64,000 nt of DNA from Alteriqipengyuania abyssalis (GTDB taxonomy: Bacteria; Pseudomonadota; Alphaproteobacteria; Sphingomonadales; Sphingomonadaceae). The first letter of the stretch is position 1; the number at the start of each line of letters is the position of its first letter. Shown here one piece after another: positions 53,586 to 64,000 of the stretch. Location of the stretch: assembly GCF_019857185.1 (NCBI RefSeq), contig NZ_JAHWXP010000004.1, positions 1 to 64,000 of the forward strand. The letters run 5' to 3'. The notes beneath the pieces are model-generated. The model had not been told where the DNA came from, made no database searches, and saw only the letters and a program-made list of their open reading frames with translations. A program made the translations under genes and the position numbers.

Positions 53586-55211
53586 CTAAAGCCCGCGCCC
53601 CTCGGGCAGCAGCCGCTGGAGCAGTTCGCGCTCTTCCCCGTCCGGGTCCTGCACCATCTGCGGATCGAGATCGAAGATCATCGTCGCCCGGGTGCGCGTA
53701 TCATAAGTCGGCCATTGCGGCAGCGCGGGCGTGTTCGGATTACCGGTGCGCGCAAACGCGATCCACGCATCGGCCATCAGGTCGGCCATTCGCTGCGTCT
53801 CCGCCGTCTCGGGCCCGGTATAGCTGGTCGAGCGCGCGACATTGTCGAACACGAAGGCGATATCGAGCGCGTGCGGCGTCTCCAGCCGCCCACCCTCGAC
53901 CGGGGTCTTCCAGTCGAGCCGGTACATGTAGACCGGAGCGGACTGCTCGCTCTTGCGCTCTGCCTGAAGCAGCGCCGTGCCGCGATAATTGCGGAAGGTC
54001 GCGACCTGGAAGAACACGTCGCTCGCGTCGTAGTCCGGATGCGCCGCGCGCATGCCCGCGATCACCTCATCGACATCGGCATCGCCGGTGAAGGCCTTGA
54101 GCTTCGCGGGCAGCTGCTCCCACGTCAGCACGAAGTTCTCCGGACTGCCGAGGCCGCCCTGCAGGCGCATCTCGTTGTTGTTGGTGCCGACCAGCAGCGG
54201 GATGTCGGCGGAGACCGGATTGGCATCGGGCGCGTAAGGCTGGCGAGTCAGCGATCGGCCATCCACCACCGGCCGATAGAACGCGCCGCGGCTGCGCGAC
54301 TTCATCATCGCCGCGATGAAATCCTCGATCGGCATGGCTGCCAGTTCTTCCACGCTGGAGGCACCGGCGGTGGTCATCAGGTCCTTCGCCAGCGGCGTTC
54401 CCACGCGCGGGGTGAAGCCTGAGAGCGACATCGAACCCGACTGCGCGATCGCGCGCTGGAACAGCCCGCGCGCACCCTCCATCGCCATCAGTGTGGAGAC
54501 CTTGGCGGCACCGCCGGACTCGCCGAAGATCGTCACATTATCCGGGTCTCCGCCGATCGCCTCGGCATGGTCACGCACCCATTCGAGCGCCCTGACGATG
54601 TCGAGACTGCCGAGGTTGCCGCTATCGGCATATTTCGGATCGTCGGTCAGCCCGCCGAGGTAGGAATAGCCCAGCGCGTTCAGCCGATGGTTGAGCGTGA
54701 CGACGACCACATCGCCCCGCTCGGCCAGCCGCGAGCCGTCGTAGCCATTGCTAGAGCCGGAACCGGTGACGTAGCCGCCGCCGTGCAGCCAGACCATGAT
54801 CGGGCGCTTCTTCCCGTCGCCAAGGCCGCGCGTCCAGACGTTGAGGAACAGGCAGTCTTCGCTGGTGCCGACCGTGTTCGCCCACGAGGCGAAAACGGGC
54901 ACATCGGGGGAAGGGATTTGCGGGCATTCGCTGCCGAACCGGGTAGCCTCCAGCGGCTGCGACCACGGCTGCGGGTCCGCCGCGCGCTGGAAGCGCCGTC
55001 CCTCGGTCGATGCCGCATAGCGAACGCCGCGGAAGACGTTGACCGCCCCGCTTGCGCCTTCGCGCGAGCCGACCACCGGGCCGTAGCTGGTCCGGAGGAG
55101 CGGTGCGCCGCCCACCTGCACGGCGGGCGCGTCTGCCCCCGTGGTCGCGCAGGCCGACAGCCCGAGCGCAGCGGCGGTGGCAAGGCCCACCCAAAGTTTG
55201 CGGATCGTCAT
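53586..55211 (-). CDS. Lipoprotein type-B carboxylesterase (3 of 4)
   Basis: A 541-residue carboxylesterase whose signal ends in a lipobox, LSAC, with Cys21 to be acylated, so it is membrane-anchored. It has WLHGGGYVTGSG, the nucleophile Ser232 in GESGGA, the acid Glu in GTNNNEM, the His in HALDIAFVFDN and an intact EDCLFLNVW. ATG 55211 follows AGGGAGAGGGGA. It lies 18 bp downstream of the DHDPS-like gene, almost certainly in one transcript. Confidence 0.88.
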   Translation of the reverse strand: MTIRKLWVGLATAAALGLSACATTGADAPAVQVGGAPLLRTSYGPVVGSREGASGAVNVFRGVRYAASTEGRRFQRAADPQPWSQPLEATRFGSECPQIPSPDVPVFASWANTVGTSEDCLFLNVWTRGLGDGKKRPIMVWLHGGGYVTGSGSSNGYDGSRLAERGDVVVVTLNHRLNALGYSYLGGLTDDPKYADSGNLGSLDIVRALEWVRDHAEAIGGDPDNVTIFGESGGAAKVSTLMAMEGARGLFQRAIAQSGSMSLSGFTPRVGTPLAKDLMTTAGASSVEELAAMPIEDFIAAMMKSRSRGAFYRPVVDGRSLTRQPYAPDANPVSADIPLLVGTNNNEMRLQGGLGSPENFVLTWEQLPAKLKAFTGDADVDEVIAGMRAAHPDYDASDVFFQVATFRNYRGTALLQAERKSEQSAPVYMYRLDWKTPVEGGRLETPHALDIAFVFDNVARSTSYTGPETAETQRMADLMADAWIAFARTGNPNTPALPQWPTYDTRTRATMIFDLDPQMVQDPDGEERELLQRLLPEGRGL

Positions 55212-55229
55212 TCCCCTCTCCCTCTTGTC

Positions 55230-56429
55230 TCAATCTTGCGAGTAATACGGCAGCGCGGTCAGGTCCGAGGCGCGCACGCCGCGCGCCCAGGCCGCGCGCC
55301 CGACCACGAATTGCTCTTCCGGCGCATCGGTCGGCTCCAGACCCGAAGCCCGGTAGGCCGCACGCATCGCGGCGCGCGCGCTGGCATCGAGCACGGGGAT
55401 CGCTCCGGCCGGCGCGTGGGGATCATGCGGAAGCAGCCCGCCATTGCCGCCCGAGAGCCACTGGTAATAGCGGTTGTGCTGCCACGGATGCCCGCCCGCG
55501 CGGATCACCGGCGCCTGCATCGCGAAGAAGTGCGACAGCGCAGGCTGTATCTGACGGGCCAGCGCATCGACCTGGGCCATGTCACCCGCGGCAGAGGCGG
55601 CGAGCCAGCGGTTGCCGATTGGCTGCGCAGGCGTCTGCACCGCCTCGGCATTCCACTGCCCGCTCCAGCTGATGTCGAAATGACGCGCCAGCAGTGGCAG
55701 AAAATCGAGATTGACCGGCCCCATCGAGAGACGGTCGCCCAGCCGCTGGCACAGCTGCATGGTGGATGTCAGCGATACCGGCTGCGAGATCTTCACCGCC
55801 ACCACGTTGTCGAGGTCGGCAATCCGGTCGTACACGTCGAGCGGCTGGCCTGCCGGGCCAAGCGCCGGAAACGCGCGCCGCCCGGTTGCGGCATAGAGCA
55901 TGACCGGAAGCTGCGTGGCGGTGATCCGCTGCGCCATCAGGTCGTGAAGCTGGTCGGCGCTGCTCTCGGCTGGAAAAGTCGAGGCGAGCAGCACCAGCTG
56001 TGTACCCAGTTCCTCCAGTGCGCCGAGCAGGCGAAGGTCCGACTCCACCTTGCCGCTGGCGATGATCCCGTGGACCGGCAGGCCATCGCCCGCCTCGTCG
56101 ATCAGGATGCGATGGAACTCGCCCCAGCGCGGATCGCCGGGAAGCGTCCAGTTGATCATCGGCAGCGTGCCCGAAAAGCCCTGCGCGATCGCATGGCGCA
56201 CATCGTGGCGGATTGCGTCCTCGTCCAGCGTGCGCCCGTCCTCGCGGAAGGTCGGCAGGAACAGGTTCATCAACCCGCGCAGGTTCGCCTTCGCCCACAC
56301 CCGCTGGGGCGAATCGGCTTTGGGCGCAATCCGGCCACCAGCCGGATGCTGCGCACGCAAGGTCGACGCCGCCATCAGCGCAGCCGCCCCAGCAAGCGCG
56401 CTTCGCCGCGTGATGCGCAATCGCTCCAA
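55230..56429 (-). CDS. DHDPS-family (class I aldolase-like) protein with Tat signal
   Basis: A ~399-residue TIM-barrel protein of the dihydrodipicolinate synthase/N-acetylneuraminate lyase family. The Schiff-base Lys is in NVVAVKISQPV and the Tyr is in PVMLYAATGRR. The N-terminus is a twin-arginine signal (RITRRSALAGAAALMA, ending LRAQHP), which is unusual for this family and predicts a periplasmic aldolase or lyase. I prefer TTG 56429, six bases after GAGAGG; GTG 56459 is the alternative. The C-terminal extension beyond ~300 is longer than typical. It is co-transcribed with the downstream lipoprotein esterase, and the pair may cleave and split an ester. Confidence 0.78.
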   Translation of the reverse strand: MERLRITRRSALAGAAALMAASTLRAQHPAGGRIAPKADSPQRVWAKANLRGLMNLFLPTFREDGRTLDEDAIRHDVRHAIAQGFSGTLPMINWTLPGDPRWGEFHRILIDEAGDGLPVHGIIASGKVESDLRLLGALEELGTQLVLLASTFPAESSADQLHDLMAQRITATQLPVMLYAATGRRAFPALGPAGQPLDVYDRIADLDNVVAVKISQPVSLTSTMQLCQRLGDRLSMGPVNLDFLPLLARHFDISWSGQWNAEAVQTPAQPIGNRWLAASAAGDMAQVDALARQIQPALSHFFAMQAPVIRAGGHPWQHNRYYQWLSGGNGGLLPHDPHAPAGAIPVLDASARAAMRAAYRASGLEPTDAPEEQFVVGRAAWARGVRASDLTALPYYSQD

Positions 56430-56559
56430 ATCCTGCCTCTCCCACTCATCGAACCGCACACATCAAGGAACCCGGCATTTGAACGAAAACCATTCACCCG
56501 ATTTAACCGGACCTTGCAGGCATACCGCATTTACGAAAAGGGCTTAACACGCAAGTCCA

Positions 56560-56576
56560 ATTGGTTCTAGTGTCAG
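56560..56576 (+). promoter_or_regulatory. Candidate operator, copy 2
   Basis: ATTGGTT-CTAG-TGTCAG in the gap between the divergent DHDPS-like and esterase genes, 27 bp before the esterase start. It is identical to the 49295-49311 site except for the four-base spacer. Confidence 0.4.
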
Positions 56577-56602
56577 CGCAAACGACACAGGGAGACTCGG
56601 GG

Positions 56603-58186
56603 ATGATGACGCGGCGACAGACACTTGGATCGGCACTCGCGCTCGGCGCTACCGCCATGGCGCGGCCAGCATTCGCGGCGGGCATGTTCCCGATCGTGGA
56701 GACGGCGCAGGGCAAGCTTCGCGGCCTGGAATCGGGCGGGGTCTCGATCTTCCGCGGCGTGAGCTACGCCGCCGACACGAGCGGCGCGAACCGCTTCATG
56801 CCGCCGCAACCGGTCGCACCATGGGCGGGCGTGCGCGATGCGCTGCACTGGACCGACGTCGCCCCGCAAATCCCGGGCGATCGCCGCCACGTCTATGCCG
56901 ACCTGATCATGGTCGATCGCAATCCCTCAGGGATGGGGGAGGACAACCTCTCGCTCAACCTGTGGTCGCCCGGGCTCGACCCGAATGCGAAGAAGCCGGT
57001 GATCGTGGTGCTCCACGGCGGCGGGTTCTACTCCGGCTCGGGCAATTCGGTGGGCATGGACGGGGAGGCGATGGCGCGCTTCACCGACAGCGTGGTGATC
57101 GCGATCAACCATCGTCTCGGGGCGTTCGGCTTCCTCCACCTCGCCGAGTTCGGGGGTGAGGACTTCGCCACTTCGGGCACGGTCGGCATGCAGGACATCG
57201 TCGCCGCGCTGGGCTGGGTGCGCGAAAATGTCGCGGCCTTCGGCGGCGATCTGGATCGCGTGCTGGTCTATGGCCAGTCGGGCGGTGGGGCAAAGACCAG
57301 CGTGCTGATGGCGATGCCCGGTGGCAAGGGCCTGTTCCACCGCGCGGGCGTGATGAGCGGTTCGGCGCTGCGGATGATGCCGCCCGAAATGGCGAGCGCG
57401 ACCGCGAAACGGCTGATGGATGCGCTGGAGATCGCCCCCGGCGATTTCCGCAAGCTGCAGGAGGTGCCGTGGACCGTTCTGCTCGAAACGCAGGCCAAGC
57501 TGGAGGCCGCCGACCGCGCCAAGGGCGAGGCACCGCGATCCTTCGCGCCCGTCGTCGACGGGATCGCCCTGCCCCGCCACCCGTGGGACCCGGATGCGCC
57601 CGCCGTATCCGCCGACGTGCCGATGATCGTGTCCTCCGTGCTCGACGAGCGGGCCTACCGCATGGGCGACTTCGCGATGGACGAGGCGCGTCTTACCGAG
57701 TTCGCCCGCAAGCACCTGGGCGACAGGGCACCCGAAGCAGTCGCCGCCTATCGCGCCGAAGACCCCGACGCCCCGCCCTTCCTGCTCGCCGCGCGGCTCG
57801 AGTCCGATCTGACGTTCCGCAAGTCGGCCTTCGCGCAGGCCGAGCTCAAGGCCAAGCAGGGCGGCGCGCCGGTCTGGACCTATCTGTGGACCCAGCCGAG
57901 CCCGGCGGCGGACGGGCGCTTCGGCGCGGTCCACGGGATCGACGTCGCGCCCAGTCTCTACAACACCCGCGGCGCGCTCAACGGATCGAGCACGGAGGCC
58001 AACACGCTCGCTGCCGCCATCGCATCGAGCTGGGCCGCGTTCGCTGCCAATGGCGACCCGAACAACGAGCGCATTCCCGAATGGAAGCCCTACTCCCCGC
58101 CCGAGCGCACGACGCTGATCTTCGACGAAGACCTGCGGGTGGAGAGCGATCCGCGCGCCGACTTCCGCCAATACTGGAAGCCCTGA
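56603..58186 (+). CDS. Tat-exported type-B carboxylesterase (4 of 4)
   Basis: A 527-residue carboxylesterase with a twin-arginine signal (MMTRRQTLGSALALG, ending PAFAAG). Catalytic features are VLHGGGFYSGSG, the nucleophile Ser226 in GQSGGG and the His in VHGIDVAPSLY. It departs from the other three: the usual EDCLFLN is EDNLSLN, so the conserved Cys of the first disulfide is missing, which fits export in a folded state. ATG 56603 follows AGGGAG. It is divergent from the DHDPS-like gene. Confidence 0.85.
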   Translation: MMTRRQTLGSALALGATAMARPAFAAGMFPIVETAQGKLRGLESGGVSIFRGVSYAADTSGANRFMPPQPVAPWAGVRDALHWTDVAPQIPGDRRHVYADLIMVDRNPSGMGEDNLSLNLWSPGLDPNAKKPVIVVLHGGGFYSGSGNSVGMDGEAMARFTDSVVIAINHRLGAFGFLHLAEFGGEDFATSGTVGMQDIVAALGWVRENVAAFGGDLDRVLVYGQSGGGAKTSVLMAMPGGKGLFHRAGVMSGSALRMMPPEMASATAKRLMDALEIAPGDFRKLQEVPWTVLLETQAKLEAADRAKGEAPRSFAPVVDGIALPRHPWDPDAPAVSADVPMIVSSVLDERAYRMGDFAMDEARLTEFARKHLGDRAPEAVAAYRAEDPDAPPFLLAARLESDLTFRKSAFAQAELKAKQGGAPVWTYLWTQPSPAADGRFGAVHGIDVAPSLYNTRGALNGSSTEANTLAAAIASSWAAFAANGDPNNERIPEWKPYSPPERTTLIFDEDLRVESDPRADFRQYWKP

Positions 58187-58208
58187 CGCCCCCCCTTAGC
58201 CTGAAATA

Positions 58209-58246
58209 CCTGACACACCTGACACACTGTCCAGGGGAGAGAAAAC
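58209..58246 (-). repeat. Dispersed inverted repeat, right copy
   Basis: The reverse complement matches the element at 47684-47720: 29 exact bases (58209-58237) plus an adjoining GTTTTCT segment with one extra base. It begins 22 bp after the esterase stop. Confidence 0.85.
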
Positions 58247-58382
58247 TGGCTCTCCCACGGGCGGGGATGGGAACGCTAGCGGCATGTCAAAGAGCCATCC
58301 CGGCCCTAGCGCGACAAGGCGATGTAGGACAGCGCCTCGCCCCCGCCCGGAGACAAAGTAACCGGCCTCGATCGTCAGGCCA

Positions 58383-60655
<2,273 letters not shown>

Positions 60656-60659
<4 letters not shown>

Positions 60660-61690
60660 TGGGTCATGTCGAGGACGACGCGCCCTTCGATCTGGCCCTG
60701 CCGCATCCGGTCGAACACCGAATTGATGTCGTCCAGACCGGCGGTCGAAATCGTCGCCTTGACCTTGCCATCGGCGGCGAAGTCGAGCGATTCCTGAAGG
60801 TCCAGCCGCGTGCCCACGATCGAGCCGCGCACCGTGATGCCGTTGAGCACCATGCCGAAGATATTGAGCGGGAAATCGCCCGGCGGCAGACCGTTGAGCG
60901 CAAGCGTACCACCGCGCCCGACCATGCCGACCGCCTGTTCGAACGCCTTCTCGCTCACCGCGGTCACCAGCGCGCCGCGCGCACCGCCGCCGGTCAGACG
61001 CTTTACCGTCGCTGCAGGGTCATTGTCGGTCCGCGCGTTCACGGTCTCCACCGCGCCGAGCTTGCGCGCCAGTTCGAGCTTGGCATCGTCCACATCGACC
61101 GCGACCACGTTCATCCCCATCGCGACCGCATATTGCACCGCCATGTGGCCCAGCCCGCCAATGCCGGAGATGACCACCGCATCGCCCGGCTTGGTGTCGG
61201 TCATCTTCAGGCCCTTGTAGACCGTCACGCCCGCGCACAGCACCGGCGCGATCTCGTTGAAGCCCACATTGTCGGGCAGGTGGCCGACATAGTCGGGGTC
61301 GGCCAGCACATAGTCGGCGAACCCGCCATTGACCGAATAGCCAGTGTTGAGCTGGCTCTCGCACAGCGTTTCCCACCCGCCGAGGCAGTGGGTGCAGTGG
61401 CCACAGGCGGTGTAGAGCCAGGGCACGCCGACCCGGTCGCCTTCCTTCACATGGGTGACGCCCTTGCCCACGGCAGAGACGAAACCCACGCCTTCATGGC
61501 CCGGAATGAACGGCGGCTCGGGCTTCACCGGCCAGTCCCCTTCGGCGGCATGCAGGTCTGTGTGGCACACGCCCGAGGCCTGGATGGCCACCTGGATCAT
61601 GCCCGGCTGGACTTCGGGCACCGACACTTCCTCGATCCGTAGCGGTTCGCCGAAGGCGCGCACGACCGCGGCTTTCATGGTCTTGCTCAT
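60656..61690 (-). CDS. adhA: Zinc-dependent alcohol dehydrogenase
   Basis: A 344-residue medium-chain dehydrogenase oxidising ethanol or similar alcohols with NAD. Catalytic zinc ligands are Cys42 (GVCHTDLH), His65/Glu66 (PGHEGVG) and a Cys in [12 protein letters not shown]. Structural zinc ligands are Cys96, 99, 102 and 110. The cofactor motif is [20 protein letters not shown] precedes ATG 61690. It lies 69 bp after the aldehyde dehydrogenase gene and overlaps the DUF779-synthetase gene by four bases. The symbol follows the AdhA/AdhP-type resemblance. Confidence 0.9.
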
Positions 61691-61759
61691 GACATCTCTC
61701 CTGAATTTTTTGGGGGTGCGTGGGCGACGGGATCGCCGCCGCCCACCGTGGCCTCCGCC

Positions 61760-63280
<1,521 letters not shown>

Positions 63281-63380
63281 CAGTTGATCCTCTCGAATTT
63301 GCCGGGTGATCCCGGTCGTGAGGATGATGGTTCCGCGAAAAGCCTGCGGTGAAAAGGGCGGGTGGGCGGATCGTCGGCGC

Positions 63381-63404
63381 AACTGTCTCGCTATCGAGAC
63401 AGTT
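63381..63404. promoter_or_regulatory. Palindromic upstream activator site for the ethanol operon
   Basis: A perfect ten-base inverted repeat, AACTGTCTCG and CGAGACAGTT, with spacer CTAT. It lies ~100 bp upstream of the aldehyde dehydrogenase start and 16 bp past the regulator stop. It resembles the TGTCnC-type sites of AcoR-like activators, so the adjacent Fis-type regulator is the likely ligand. No convincing -24/-12 promoter was found between it and the gene. Confidence 0.65.
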
Positions 63405-63419
63405 CTGGAGCACGCCGTG

Positions 63420-64000
63420 TCAGCCGCGCGCCAACCCCACCTTTTCCATCCGCCGATAGAGCGTCGCGCGCCCGATGCCGAGCGCCTTTGCCGCCCGCGT
63501 GGCGTTGCCGTCGGCCTGCGCCAGCGCGCGCCGCAGCACCGCACGCTCCGAGTCGCGAAACGAGGCCGCATCTTCTCCGCCGAGGATGTCCGCAGCGCTG
63601 CGCGATCCGGTCAGGCAGGCATCGGACAGGTTGAGGCGATGGCGTGCGGCATAGGTTGCGCCGATCACCAAATCGTCCCGGTCGACCGCCAGCAGCGCCG
63701 CATCGCCGCCCGGCAGGTTGGCATCGATGATCCGGTGCCCTTCGAAGAACTTGCGGAACACGCCGCTTTCGATCCTGCGGGCCGCATCCTGCACGATCTT
63801 CTGGACCAGCGCGCCCATCGCCGCGCTGTGATCGTCGCGGCAATTGGAGATGTCGAGCGCGCCGACAAGCCGCCCCGCCGCATCGCGCACGGGCGCGTCC
63901 ATGCAGCTGATCCCGATATTGCGGGAGGCGAAGTGTTCGTCGCGGTGGATCGTGACCGGTCGCCCTTCGACAAGGCAGGTGCCGATCCCGTTGGTCCCTT
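63420..64000 (-). CDS. GAF-Fis type transcriptional regulator (5' end outside window)
   Basis: 193 codons are visible; the start lies beyond 64000. The first part is the end of an AcoR-like GAF sensor domain ([18 protein letters not shown], then [12 protein letters not shown]). After ~90 intervening residues comes a Fis-type HTH ([20 protein letters not shown], then [16 protein letters not shown]). The AAA+ sigma54-activating domain that AcoR carries between these is absent, so this protein cannot be a sigma54 enhancer-binding activator and probably works with ordinary RNA polymerase. It lies upstream of, and on the same strand as, the aldehyde dehydrogenase gene and probably senses an aldehyde or ketone. 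Confidence 0.85.
   Translation of the reverse strand, partial: GTNGIGTCLVEGRPVTIHRDEHFASRNIGISCMDAPVRDAAGRLVGALDISNCRDDHSAAMGALVQKIVQDAARRIESGVFRKFFEGHRIIDANLPGGDAALLAVDRDDLVIGATYAARHRLNLSDACLTGSRSAADILGGEDAASFRDSERAVLRRALAQADGNATRAAKALGIGRATLYRRMEKVGLARG

Noticed and set aside
47684-58246. The 29-nt inverted repeats as ends of an insertion sequence or transposon
   Set aside because: No transposase, integrase or target duplication was seen between or beside them.
63281-63380. Possible sigma54 -24/-12 promoter (CGGGATCACCCGGCA)
   Set aside because: The GG to GC spacing is nine rather than ten bases, the hexamer match is poor, and the regulator lacks the AAA+ domain needed to activate sigma54.

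Overview
The window reads as a chromosomal segment of a GC-rich, Gram-negative alphaproteobacterium. The gene content resembles Sphingomonadales/Erythrobacteraceae: a TonB-dependent receptor beside exported esterases, many acyl-CoA enzymes, Tat-exported enzymes and a cytochrome bo3 operon. This placement is an inference from gene families. No rRNA, tRNA, CRISPR array, integrase or transposase was seen.

Layout. 1-1355: the front part of an acyl-CoA dehydrogenase gene that runs off the left edge with a degraded-looking end, then a LuxR-type regulator with an eroded receiver domain. 1896-4684: a small unknown protein, an SGNH-like hydrolase with a C-terminal beta-sandwich, and a TIGR03032-type beta-propeller. 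4794-15257: two large, modular, probably secreted proteins. One is broken by an apparent one-base frameshift. It carries cadherin-like repeats and a duplicated unit of seven FG-GAP blades, an RTX block and a ~110-residue domain. The other joins a GH114-like glycosidase domain to RTX and FG-GAP repeats. 15415-25211 (all minus): cyoABCD with 4-bp overlaps, a lipoprotein, a PoxB-type pyruvate:quinone oxidoreductase, a class II glutamine amidotransferase, an MscS channel and an FMN glutamate-synthase-domain protein.

25480-41177: a beta-oxidation region with three acyl-CoA dehydrogenases (two forming a likely alpha/beta pair), two GPH-family symporters, an MFS transporter, a double-headed TetR regulator, an acyl-CoA ligase, a thiolase, a family VIII esterase and a FadB/FadJ-type fusion enzyme. 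Together these could import, activate and shorten a bulky acyl substrate.

41248-58186: an ester-catabolism island with four type-B carboxylesterases (two Sec, one lipoprotein, one Tat), a TonB receptor, two TetR-type regulators, Tat-exported MmgE/PrpD-like and DHDPS-like enzymes, an amidohydrolase, a TesB thioesterase and a VOC protein. The part from 47.7 to 58.2 kb is bounded by an exact 29-nt inverted repeat, and its three divergent intergenic regions share a candidate operator.

58383-64000: an ethanol/acetaldehyde operon. It encodes a GAF-Fis regulator without an AAA+ domain, an aldehyde dehydrogenase, a zinc alcohol dehydrogenase and an acetyl-CoA synthetase fused in frame to an N-terminal DUF779 domain. 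Together these account for ethanol to acetyl-CoA.
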